A DNA stretch of 50,789 nt from Methanomicrobia archaeon. Lineage in GTDB: Archaea > Methanobacteriota_B > Thermococci > Methanofastidiosales > NM3. The notes under the pieces are model-generated. The model ran no database searches. It saw only the letters and a program-made list of their open reading frames with translations, and was not told where the DNA came from. A program made the position numbers and the translations under genes. The DNA is taken from positions 107,924 to 158,712 of the forward strand of contig JAUVXU010000001.1 of assembly GCA_030603445.1 (NCBI GenBank). Direction: 5' to 3'. Within the stretch, counting starts at the first letter, position 1, and each line of letters opens with the position of its first letter. This document shows, piece by piece, positions 8,340 to 16,113 of this stretch.

Positions 8340-8641
8340 TATTTTCCCTTTCTTTTTTAGTTATTAATTGTTTCTAAAGATAAACACATAAAGTACCCAA
8401 TTGAACATAAAGTATCAGAAAATGAACGTAAGTTCACTTTACCCTTGTTCTCTTTCCATAGGCTTTTATTGCCATTAGTTCAATGTTAATTCAAATGTAT
8501 GTCACACATATACTGTCATACAAAAGGCATTCCCCAAAACTTTCGCAGAGGGGATAGAGGATGTCAGCTTGCATCCAGCACGCATGACAATGTGATCTGT
8601 GTGCGAATGAACATAAACTTTCGATAGTTTATGTGCAAAGC
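8340..8641. other. Intergenic region upstream of priL with short repeats, no gene seen
   Basis: No credible open frame in 302 bases. The part next to priL carries two direct copies of ACATAAAGTA (in CACATAAAGTACCC near 8385 and GAACATAAAGTATC near 8403), then TGAACGTAAGTTCA at 8421-8434, an imperfectly spaced palindrome (TGAAC/GTTCA). The far end has the 9-bp inverted repeat listed separately. The primase promoter must lie in this stretch. Confidence 0.5.
8611..8634. repeat. Perfect 9-bp inverted repeat downstream of the TctA-like gene
   Basis: ACATAAACT (8611-8619), six-base loop TTCGAT, AGTTTATGT (8626-8634). It starts eight bases past the stop codon of the permease on the minus strand. 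There is no following T-run, so it may be an mRNA 3'-end stem or a protein-binding palindrome. The arm resembles the ACATAAAGT copies near priL. Confidence 0.65.
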
Positions 8642-9856
8642 CTAAAGATATGTGAGCAAAACGGGCATGAGAAGAAATGCCATAAGCGTCGTCCTGTTAA
8701 CATTTAATAGGGGGGGCATGATTCCAATGCAAAATGCAATCGTGCATAGCAACAACCCAGTCGGTCCGGAAAGAATGGCAATTATAATGAGTTGCACTCC
8801 CACACCAACTAACGTCACTACACTATATTTTATTGAAGAAATCCTCTTTAGAAGTATTTGTGAGAGCTGCAGCAATACAACAAACGACAGGCCGGAAGCA
8901 CACAGCATTATGGCAAATAAAATGGAGAACTCGCTCTTTGAAAGGGTGTCTAAAAGTGACTGCACGTGGAGCAGGGCGCCGTTTCGTGCCTTCCCGAAGA
9001 GATAAAGCACAATAAGTGCGAATATGGCATTTGCGGTGTTTATTGAGCAACAGGTAGCAATAAACTGCCGTTCCCCTATTCCTTCTTCATTTGAGGATGC
9101 AACATTTGAAACGATTGTTGCCTGGCTTGCCCCAACCCCTGGGATCGTGGCAACAAGCATGCCGGCAAGCGACCCTTTCAAGCAGGAACTAAAAATCGCT
9201 CTTCTCCCCATAAGGATAGTCCCATCTGGGTTTTGGACGGGAATGGAGGTTGAGCTCTTCATACTTAATATTAGGGTGCTTATACCGAAAAATCCTGAAA
9301 ATATCGGGAACAGCGGATCCGGCGATATCCAGGGATTGAATAAAACAACGCACCCATAACAACCGCTTATGAAAAATATAACGATTGCCCACAGTTTGGT
9401 ATTTATTGTCTTGTTGGCATTTATTGTTATTATTGAAAATATTATAAGAAGCAAAGGAATCGTCTTGGTTATTAGTGGATAGAGCGTATTTATCATTAAG
9501 ATAATTATGGGAAGCAGGATAAGGATCGTAATTACAGAAAAAAGGCTTGCTATGCCGGAGAGGCGTATGGCCTCAAACCCCCTGCCGCTTAACACCATCT
9601 TATGGGCAGGGAGAACTGCAAGCGCAGTTTCTGCTTCAGGAACTCCAAGAAGTGTTGCAGGTATGAAGTCTATGAAAGTGTGTGTCACTGACATTGCACA
9701 TATAAACGACGACGCAGCTAGCACGTCTATCCCTGCATAACTTACCATAGAAGCTGCCAACGGGGAGGCAGTGTTTACATGGATTCCAGGCATAAGACCT
9801 GTTAATATGCCACAGCACATGCCCAAAATTCCAAGAAGTAGCACATGCGAAAACAC
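8642..9856 (-). CDS. TctA-like (DUF112) integral membrane permease
   Basis: Polytopic membrane protein, 404 residues, of the tripartite tricarboxylate transporter permease superfamily in its archaeal DUF112 form. The N-terminal signature is clear: GILTGLMPGIHVNTASPLAA, then DFIPATLLGVPEAETALAVLP. The middle repeats the family's inverted pattern with GSLAGMLVATIPGVGASQA. No TctB or periplasmic TctC gene is nearby, as usual for archaeal members, so substrate and coupling are unknown. The start is GTG at 9856, preceded by AAGGAGAT five bases upstream, with TATATA boxes at about 9878-9890. Confidence 0.85.
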   Translation of the reverse strand: MFSHVLLLGILGMCCGILTGLMPGIHVNTASPLAASMVSYAGIDVLAASSFICAMSVTHTFIDFIPATLLGVPEAETALAVLPAHKMVLSGRGFEAIRLSGIASLFSVITILILLPIIILMINTLYPLITKTIPLLLIIFSIITINANKTINTKLWAIVIFFISGCYGCVVLFNPWISPDPLFPIFSGFFGISTLILSMKSSTSIPVQNPDGTILMGRRAIFSSCLKGSLAGMLVATIPGVGASQATIVSNVASSNEEGIGERQFIATCCSINTANAIFALIVLYLFGKARNGALLHVQSLLDTLSKSEFSILFAIMLCASGLSFVVLLQLSQILLKRISSIKYSVVTLVGVGVQLIIIAILSGPTGLLLCTIAFCIGIMPPLLNVNRTTLMAFLLMPVLLTYL

Positions 9857-9920
9857 AAGATCTCCTTATTTATAAAGGATATATAGAATATGCGAAAAGA
9901 AAAGTATAATGTTATTAGGC

Positions 9921-11354
9921 CTAGTTGTTGAAAAGTCGTTTCTTCCACTTTTCTGTGAGATTTTTATAAGTTTCCTCGCTAATTTCTCCGTCTGCGTATT
10001 TTTTTTCAAGATCGTTAAATATGAACGCATAACGGTCATTTGTGTCATCTTGTCGTGCCACAAACTTTTCCTTGTTCGTTAATCCTATATATATTGCAAT
10101 GGCCCCCAAAGGAATGGCAAACGCGTACCATGGGTAGGTTGACATGGCGTTTTCATCTTCTTTACATAAAATAAGAAGCTTATTAAAACATGAATTTATC
10201 ATATCCCTATCTTCAAGTTCAGTGTAGATTGCTTCTGCAGCTTTGAACTTTTCCTTTGCCAGTTCAAAGTTCCCTTCAGCTTCGGCAGCCAATCCTTCGT
10301 TATATAGGTCTTGAGCTTTTATGTAGTTATTACATAGCCCAATATACAATTGAGCAAGCGAGGCGTTGAAGGCATCACCTTTAGCTTCAAATGCCATTTT
10401 TGACATCTCAAATGAATTTAAGGCCTCATTCCACTCCATTGCCCCAAAGTGTGCCATGCCTTCATTATAATATTCTTCACCAAAGTTACGCTCAATATCT
10501 GGTGGCCCAACTTCAAGGGACAGGAAGTAAAAATTATTAGAGACTATTTTTTCATGAGGGGGTGATGAAATGAAGAACTTCAGTTCGTAAATTCCTTCAA
10601 GCGAAGCCCATTGCACATCGACATTTCCTGTTTCTCCCGCATCAAGAGAGAATATACTGTAAGCGATCCTTTCGTTTGTATGCTTGTCATACACTGCACA
10701 CATCACGTCTCCTGTGCCAGTAGTGCCATTGTTTGTTACAGATGCCTGAAAAGTTACGACCTCTCCTTCATTTGGCGCGTCTGATAAAATGCTGACTTCA
10801 TTTAAAATCATGTCAATATATTCCAAAACAGTTGCAGTGACCTCTACAGTTGCATAATGCCCGGAGTTTGACCGTAGGTGAATGGGGATTTTGTATTCTC
10901 CAGGAATAATATCTTGGGATGCGTACACCTCGACACTCACATGCTCTTCTTCGTTGAACACGGCGTTAAGTTCGGACCGGGAGAATTTGACAGTAAAGCC
11001 TTCTGGCGGATTGCTTGTTAGCATAAGACGAGACGTTGTTAGCATAGGTCTGATATGCGAGGGCATTGAGAGATTGTAGCTTCTACTTACATTTAGTAAA
11101 TTATCTGGTGGTGGTGGCGGATCAGGGCCTGTTGTTGTAGTTGGTGGTGGAGAGTAGGTGTTAGGGGGCGAAGTACTTGTTTGCGTATCCTCCCCATTAG
11201 AAATAACTGTTATATCAAAGGTTTCGGTCTGCCCGGGGTACAATGTTATCGATGATATCGATATATTTAGTTGTACATCGTTTTCCGATGCGCTTATTGT
11301 TGCCATCGAACCAAGGATTAATAGCAAGAAAATGGAGGCACTGATTCTTTTCAT
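9921..11354 (-). CDS. Exported, membrane-anchored CARDB/NEW3-type protein with TPR-like region and SHOCT-like tail
   Basis: 477 residues. A Sec signal peptide spans about 1-23 (KRISASIFLLLILGSMATIS). A first beta domain and a Thr/Pro linker (about 57-90) follow, then two immunoglobulin-like domains: NEW3-like to about 180, CARDB-like to about 280 with SILSDAPNEGEVVTFQASV. Residues 290-395 are helical and TPR-like (AMEWNEALNSFEMSKMAF, AEAEGNFELAKEKFKAAEA). A transmembrane helix (about 405-425) leads to a cytoplasmic tail ending in a SHOCT-like hairpin (FNDLEKKYADGEISEETYK). The function is unknown; the layout suggests a surface protein with a cytoplasmic contact site. A TTTTTAAG TATA box lies on the minus strand near 11380. 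Confidence 0.72.
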   Translation of the reverse strand: MKRISASIFLLLILGSMATISASENDVQLNISISSITLYPGQTETFDITVISNGEDTQTSTSPPNTYSPPPTTTTGPDPPPPPDNLLNVSRSYNLSMPSHIRPMLTTSRLMLTSNPPEGFTVKFSRSELNAVFNEEEHVSVEVYASQDIIPGEYKIPIHLRSNSGHYATVEVTATVLEYIDMILNEVSILSDAPNEGEVVTFQASVTNNGTTGTGDVMCAVYDKHTNERIAYSIFSLDAGETGNVDVQWASLEGIYELKFFISSPPHEKIVSNNFYFLSLEVGPPDIERNFGEEYYNEGMAHFGAMEWNEALNSFEMSKMAFEAKGDAFNASLAQLYIGLCNNYIKAQDLYNEGLAAEAEGNFELAKEKFKAAEAIYTELEDRDMINSCFNKLLILCKEDENAMSTYPWYAFAIPLGAIAIYIGLTNKEKFVARQDDTNDRYAFIFNDLEKKYADGEISEETYKNLTEKWKKRLFNN

Positions 11355-11408
11355 TACACAATAACGATGAGCAATACTTAAAAAGTTTTCTTATAGGGAA
11401 AATAGGGC

Positions 11409-11543
11409 TCACTCAGTAGAAAGCTTTCTGAAAATACCACGCTTCTCTTCTTCTTTCATGTGTTTTTTCGCATGTTTCATAAGGACTGGGAGGAATTCTT
11501 TTGAAAGTTTATTTTGTTTTTTTTTCAGAGTAGTAGCCCTCAT
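11409..11543 (-). CDS. Small basic protein (44 aa) downstream of exported OB-fold protein
   Basis: Open frame of 44 codons from ATG 11543 to TGA 11409, 25 bases after the stop of the OB-fold gene on the same strand. It begins MRATTLKKKQNKLSKEF and ends RGIFRKLSTE. The middle is strongly helical and Lys-rich with MKHAKKHMKEEEK. No known family is recognised and the Shine-Dalgarno is weak. Co-directional spacing and non-random charge pattern support a real microprotein, but chance cannot be excluded. Confidence 0.4.
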   Translation of the reverse strand: MRATTLKKKQNKLSKEFLPVLMKHAKKHMKEEEKRGIFRKLSTE

Positions 11544-11568
11544 TGCTTTAATTATTATGTTGGGTTTC

Positions 11569-12747
11569 CTATTTAATTATTTGTATTTCCCATAGTTCAA
11601 AGTCGATGATCTTTGCATCAGGCAGTTTGCAATCTGTGATAATCTCTAAACACACAAGAATAGTGCATCCGGTTTTTAGGGATGTTGCATCCTTTCCCCT
11701 CTTTAGAAGGTCCTTTTTTTCAGTAGCATAAATATGGGCTTGAATAATGCCAAAGGGCGCATCTAACTTTAGTATCTGGTGATTTCCCTTGAAGTAGATG
11801 TCATCTACTGTTGCCATAACAACCACTTTTTTCCCTTTTTCTAGCACAATATCATTATCTGGTCCCCTTGTTCTTTGCACCCCTATGGGTGCAGACGATG
11901 GAACATACAGCACAGTTTGATGGTAGTATTGCCTATACAATCCCCTGGCCGTTATAGTGTCATTTGGAAATACGTCTAGCCCGTTGGTACTGTATACACA
12001 CTTTGTTGCCGTGCCGTCATCTACCTCAAGCAAAATTCCTTTATAATATGATTTTACGGACTTAACAGTTCCTTGTATGAGATATGGCGTTCCTTCGTGC
12101 TGTACCTTGGATAGCGGAGTGATATCTGCTTCATGGATTGTAAGTTTTAGGGGTATGTTGGATATTTTTCCATGATCTTCCACAATCAGAACGAAACCTT
12201 CTACCATATCACCTATTTTTGGGGACAAGGTCGTTTCCAATTCTAAGTCGCCTACAGCTACTCCATTAGGGAGCATTGCCGTAACTTTACCGTTTACTTG
12301 CAACACACTGCCAGCCTCATTTACAGTATAATAGGTTGCACGAGGCAGTGAATCATAGTCGCATGGGAGTATTTCTATATGATCACATTTTTCAATATCG
12401 AGGAAAAAGTGAGGCCAGTATTGGCGTAGATATTCTTGTTTCACACTGGAGAGGATGCCTTGGGCATATACCCAGTCTCCAAGTTCAGGGACTTGCGAAA
12501 GACATTCCTTAAGCCCGTAAAATAGAGGTATCTCAACTTCGTGATCCCCTTTTATTACTAAAAATAGATTGCCTTTAGACTCCAATTTTCTGGATACTAC
12601 ACCCTCCACAGACACGTAAGAACCCACATACGGAGCTAAAGGGCCCCGTGGTTTTATTGGCACGGTATTATCTGCTTCGAAGAAAAGGAATCCGACCCCT
12701 GCAATGGAAAGTAGAATACTTAAAACAATTATTTTCCTGTCTTTCAT
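11569..12747 (-). CDS. Exported protein with tandem OB-fold domains
   Basis: 392 residues. An uncleaved or cleaved N-terminal membrane segment (IIVLSILLSIAGVGFLFF, residues about 5-22) is followed by at least three OB-like units: APYVGSYVSVEGVVSRKLES to GDWVYAQGILSS, then VNGKVTAMLPNGVAVGDLE, then IQGTVKSVKSYYKGILLEV to DTITARGLYRQYY, and a last one with VVVMATVDDIYFKGNHQIL. This strand order resembles tRNA_anti/YhcR-type nucleic-acid-binding OB domains, but outside the membrane it could bind nucleic acid or polysaccharide. Its promoter region overlaps the divergent PAP2 gene's upstream region. I do not recognise a named family. Confidence 0.65.
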   Translation of the reverse strand: MKDRKIIVLSILLSIAGVGFLFFEADNTVPIKPRGPLAPYVGSYVSVEGVVSRKLESKGNLFLVIKGDHEVEIPLFYGLKECLSQVPELGDWVYAQGILSSVKQEYLRQYWPHFFLDIEKCDHIEILPCDYDSLPRATYYTVNEAGSVLQVNGKVTAMLPNGVAVGDLELETTLSPKIGDMVEGFVLIVEDHGKISNIPLKLTIHEADITPLSKVQHEGTPYLIQGTVKSVKSYYKGILLEVDDGTATKCVYSTNGLDVFPNDTITARGLYRQYYHQTVLYVPSSAPIGVQRTRGPDNDIVLEKGKKVVVMATVDDIYFKGNHQILKLDAPFGIIQAHIYATEKKDLLKRGKDATSLKTGCTILVCLEIITDCKLPDAKIIDFELWEIQIIK

Positions 12748-12835
12748 AAATATAGGTCATTTGGCAGTAATAAAAATAAACGCTGATACAAATTATATAA
12801 TAAATGGAAAAATTTATAAAGTGCATTTTCCCAAA

Positions 12836-13531
12836 ATGGGTATGGTATCCACGTTATCTAAGATGACGCATAACGTAATTGATGAGGCAAAAGAGTTCTT
12901 ATCACATAATAAAAATAGAACCTATGTCATATTTACGACTATTTTTCTTATAGGATACCAGTCACTGCAATTCTTCATAGAACATCCAAAATGGTACATT
13001 ACATTTTCTCCTGACCTTACCATTTGGCTGCAAAAGACATTCTCGACCCAGGCACTAGATCATATACTATCTTTTTATTATCCTGTGGGATTTATTCTTT
13101 GCCTGATACTTTTGAATTATATGGTAATTAAGGAGGGCAAAAATGGATGGAAGTGGGGATATGCAATTCTTTGCTGCTGGATTGCACATTTTATCATAGA
13201 GATGGTATATCCCGTCGCGCCGCCATTACGCTGGGATTCTGGGGCTCGGCCCATACGTCTTGAAGTGTTTCCTCTTTCTGATATATTAGTCAGCGTAAAA
13301 TATGGTGGTCTACCCTCAGGCCACTTCGGGTACACATTTATCGGTTTCCTAATAGCACGCTATAAGTTCTTGCAAACGAAATCTAGTGCATATAGGAAGT
13401 ATATGCTATTCTTTTTAGTTAATCTCATACTCACAACTTTTGTTGTATTGTATCTTGGCGAGCACACGTGGGAGGACCTTGTAGCATCAGTATTGATATT
13501 TGGTGGAATATTTTGGATATTCTCGCGATAA
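12836..13531 (+). CDS. PAP2-superfamily membrane phosphatase (AUR1-like)
   Basis: About 231 residues with six hydrophobic segments. Conserved phosphatase motifs are GLPSGHFGYTF (PSGH) and YLGEHTWEDLVAS (catalytic His with Asp four residues on), preceded by APPLRW in the position of the first motif. This is typical of the PAP2_3 / inositol phosphorylceramide synthase-like group, which acts on lipid or polyprenyl phosphates. An upstream in-frame ATG exists at 12704, but it lies inside the divergent gene. AATTTATAAAG at about 12809-12819 is a good TATA box, so ATG 12836 or 12842 with a leaderless mRNA is chosen. The substrate is unknown. Confidence 0.78.
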   Translation: MGMVSTLSKMTHNVIDEAKEFLSHNKNRTYVIFTTIFLIGYQSLQFFIEHPKWYITFSPDLTIWLQKTFSTQALDHILSFYYPVGFILCLILLNYMVIKEGKNGWKWGYAILCCWIAHFIIEMVYPVAPPLRWDSGARPIRLEVFPLSDILVSVKYGGLPSGHFGYTFIGFLIARYKFLQTKSSAYRKYMLFFLVNLILTTFVVLYLGEHTWEDLVASVLIFGGIFWIFSR

Positions 13532-13563
13532 CTTTCAGAAGAGATTAGGCAATGCTCATAGTT

Positions 13564-14037
13564 TTACGGGTTGTAACGTTCTGCGATAGCTGTTGCAAAA
13601 GAGCGCTTTTTATATATTGCAGTCTTTTCTGATTTTATATAGTTCAATGCATCAGTTGGGCAGATGCTGCAACATTTTGGATCGCCGTCGCACAAATCGC
13701 ATTTGAATATCTTATGGGTGTCCTTATCATATCCAATACATCCATAGGGACATGCAATCATACACATTTTACACCCTATGCAGTTGTCTTCAATAACAAG
13801 TATCCCTCCTGTGGCAGGATCTCGCCACAAGGCTTCGAATTTGCAGGCAACCATACAAGGAGCATCATCGCAATGGCTGCATACCACTGGCACGCTAACA
13901 CCCTCTTCTGCCCATATGATGGCGTGTATGCGCGATTTAGAAGGATTGCAACACTTTTCGTGGTGCAAAGAGCACGCCAACTCACACAGCCTGCACCCGG
14001 TGCACTTCTCCACGTTAATTACAATGAGCTTATCCAT
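13564..14037 (-). CDS. Poly-4Fe-4S ferredoxin-type electron transfer subunit (HycB/CooF-like)
   Basis: 157 residues with four cysteine sets: CTGCRLCELAC (about 12-22), CSHCDDAPCMVAC (53-65), CIGCKMCMIACPYGC (87-101) and a CDLCDGDPKCCSICP end set. This four-cluster layout is that of HycB/CooF/AOR-associated ferredoxins, which hand electrons between oxidoreductase subunits. It overlaps the FrhB-like gene upstream by 8 bases, so the two products are probably partners. No hydrogenase, formate dehydrogenase or aldehyde oxidoreductase catalytic gene is adjacent. It is probably a cytoplasmic electron carrier. Confidence 0.85.
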   Translation of the reverse strand: MDKLIVINVEKCTGCRLCELACSLHHEKCCNPSKSRIHAIIWAEEGVSVPVVCSHCDDAPCMVACKFEALWRDPATGGILVIEDNCIGCKMCMIACPYGCIGYDKDTHKIFKCDLCDGDPKCCSICPTDALNYIKSEKTAIYKKRSFATAIAERYNP

Positions 14038-15004
14038 CCTTATTCCTCATGACCTTTTTTTCCTGCATAAAAAGAATATCCTTTAACACTACTTTTTCAT
14101 CTGCTACTATAAAATGTTTTTCTACTGCAGATTTAAACAGCGTCTCTGCTTCCTTGGTCCTTGCAATAACAGTAGTATACCCTTTCCCCGTTCCAACAGA
14201 TCCAAATACAATATCACTCTTAAATGCACAAAAGTCCATACAGTAGTCACACCCCGGCACAACACATCCTTTCAATGATGAGAGTGATATTTTTCGTTTC
14301 TCTCCGTTATCAAGGGTAAGTGTGAATCTTTTTGATATTTCCATTTTTTTTATCTCATCCATCTTGATGCCCCTTGCTTCAATAATGTCACGCAGCGGCT
14401 CAAAGATGAAGTTCTTTGTACAAAAGAGCCCTACTTTGAGAGTTATTTCTGGCAAAAGGCCGTGTTTTTGTGCACTAGTGATGCCAGACATCTGGCATGG
14501 AAGACCTACAAATGCGATTTTATTGTGACGAAAGGGCAGAATGGATAGGGAGGATGTGGCGCTATATTTCGAACCTGCGGCAGTACGGGGTTCTTTTCCA
14601 AAAACGACATCTGGACGCCACTGTTTATCCCTAACATTTACTATACTATGTTTTGTGAGCGATTCAAGAAAAGCTGTGCACGCCCCTCCATCCTGGCAAT
14701 CCTGGCGCAGCGAATCATCTACAGCGCGGGCACGCCACACAGCAACTATATTTCCAATACCATCGTTTTTCTCCTGGTCCTGGATTGGGCAGGTATCAAG
14801 GCAAAGATTGCACACTTCGTCTGAATGGGTCTTCACGCCCAGGGAGTTAAGTGAAGCAGCCATAAGGGGATTGTAAGAGCGGCGTTCTCTGTTCTTAGGG
14901 CATACGGCAGCACACGTTCCACAACGGCAGCATTTGTTAGTGTCAACAATTTCTTTTTTAAGCCCCTGTTCATAGCCACATTGTGACAATCCAACGCCAT
15001 CCAT
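14030..15004 (-). CDS. FrhB/FdhB-like F420-dependent oxidoreductase beta subunit
   Basis: 324 residues of the coenzyme F420 hydrogenase/dehydrogenase beta-subunit family. A ferredoxin-like N-terminus has CCRCGTCAAVCPKN (about 25-38) and CNLCLDTCP, followed by the FrhB core with GGACTAFLESLT and the FVGLPCQMSGI motif, then DNGEKRKISLSSLKG and GCDYCMDFCAFKSD. Family members usually bind FAD and pass electrons between F420 and iron-sulfur partners. The gene overlaps the 4Fe-4S subunit downstream by 8 bases and lies 24 bases after alaX. With no catalytic subunit beside it, the electron donor and acceptor are unknown. Confidence 0.85.
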   Translation of the reverse strand: MDGVGLSQCGYEQGLKKEIVDTNKCCRCGTCAAVCPKNRERRSYNPLMAASLNSLGVKTHSDEVCNLCLDTCPIQDQEKNDGIGNIVAVWRARAVDDSLRQDCQDGGACTAFLESLTKHSIVNVRDKQWRPDVVFGKEPRTAAGSKYSATSSLSILPFRHNKIAFVGLPCQMSGITSAQKHGLLPEITLKVGLFCTKNFIFEPLRDIIEARGIKMDEIKKMEISKRFTLTLDNGEKRKISLSSLKGCVVPGCDYCMDFCAFKSDIVFGSVGTGKGYTTVIARTKEAETLFKSAVEKHFIVADEKVVLKDILFMQEKKVMRNKDG

Positions 15005-15028
15005 AACAAACCACTGTTAATTATTAGT

Positions 15029-15748
15029 TTATACCCGAACTAAACGCAGCTCCAGTCTTTTTCTTCCTCTTCCTTTGTTGATAGTTTTAAATATCTCTAT
15101 CTTGCCTATTTCTTGGGTGTTATGCACATGCGTTCCGCCGCAGGCATCAATGTCAACACCCCCAACTTCTACCAAACGTATGTTTTTGATAGAAGGAGGT
15201 ATAAGGTCAAGACGCGTTATTTTTGGGTCAACTATTGCTATAGCATCTTCTCGTGTAACTTCCCGAACAGTAACTGCCATATTTTTTTCTATATGACTGT
15301 TAGTGTCCTCTTCTATCTTTTTTACAACCTCTTTATCGAGTCCTTCAAGCGTCAGGTCGATACGTGCCTTTTCCTGTGTTATCTGATTTCCAGTTATTGT
15401 TGCACCATACGTAGAATATGCCACTTTTGAGAGGATGTGAAGGGCGGTGTGGTATTTCATGTGGGTGTAGCGCCGCTCCCAGTCAAGTTTAAGCTTCACT
15501 TTGTCGCCTTCATGGATTTCTGATGTCCCTTCTTCTAGGAAGTGAACAATGTTTTCCCCTTCTTTTTTTACACTTTTCACAGTATATGACGTCCCCTGTA
15601 GATTAATTGTCCCTGTGTCCGTATCCTGCCCGCCGCCAAGCGGGTAAAATATGGTCTTGTCAAGCACGACGCCTTCTGGAAAGACTTTAGTTACATAGAC
15701 ATCTGCTTTGGTCATATACGCATCCTTTAAGAAAAGCAGTTTGGTCAT
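15029..15748 (-). CDS. alaX: Alanyl-tRNA editing protein AlaX
   Basis: Stand-alone editing domain that hydrolyses mischarged Ser- or Gly-tRNA-Ala. The zinc site is complete: HMKYHTALHIL supplies HxxxH (about residues 97-101) and DACGGTHVHNT supplies CxxxH. The glycine-rich YPLGGGQDTDTG segment near residue 37 is the AlaX/AlaRS C-terminal signature. 239 residues is the medium AlaX-M type. ACTTAAAT on the minus strand near 15772 is the likely TATA box, about 25 bases before the ATG. It is the first gene of a run with FrhB-like and 4Fe-4S genes, with no known functional link. Confidence 0.92.
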   Translation of the reverse strand: MTKLLFLKDAYMTKADVYVTKVFPEGVVLDKTIFYPLGGGQDTDTGTINLQGTSYTVKSVKKEGENIVHFLEEGTSEIHEGDKVKLKLDWERRYTHMKYHTALHILSKVAYSTYGATITGNQITQEKARIDLTLEGLDKEVVKKIEEDTNSHIEKNMAVTVREVTREDAIAIVDPKITRLDLIPPSIKNIRLVEVGGVDIDACGGTHVHNTQEIGKIEIFKTINKGRGRKRLELRLVRV

Positions 15749-15843
15749 ATATTTAGGGAATCTTTTCTATCATTTAAGTTTTTGGCATAAAAATACAATT
15801 ATAGACAACAATTATATATTTGGTAATTATATTCTGTGGTCAT

Positions 15844-16113
15844 ATGATTATCACAGTTTCATTCTTGGCACAATTAAGGGAAATTATTGGAAATAACAAG
15901 GTGGTACTGAATATGGATTCAGCCACAATAAGCGATGTAATTGCCTTGCTCGAAATAAAATATGGTAGTAAGATAGTTAATGAAATACTTGAAGATGGGA
16001 AATTAAGTGAACTTGTAGTTGTAATGCACAATGGCGATATAACATACGACTTAAAAGAAAAATTAGAGGATGGGGACGAAGTAACCTTCCTTCCCCCTGC
16101 TTTTGGCGGTTGA
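15844..16113 (+). CDS. MoaD/ThiS-type ubiquitin-like protein (SAMP-like)
   Basis: 89 residues with a beta-grasp pattern and a C-terminal diglycine (DGDEVTFLPPAFGG). The terminal GG is adenylated by an E1-like enzyme and then serves as sulfur carrier for molybdopterin/thiolation or, in archaea, as a protein modifier (SAMP). ATG 15844 is chosen because TTATATATTTGG lies about 30 bases upstream and the next ATG in frame (15820) is inside that promoter. It is divergent from alaX. The stop codon ends at the base before the convergent inositol-phosphate synthase. Confidence 0.85.
   Translation: MIITVSFLAQLREIIGNNKVVLNMDSATISDVIALLEIKYGSKIVNEILEDGKLSELVVVMHNGDITYDLKEKLEDGDEVTFLPPAFGG

Noticed and set aside
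12704-12835. N-terminal extension of the PAP2 gene
   Set aside because: This start lies inside the divergent OB-fold gene, and a good TATA box sits between it and ATG 12836.
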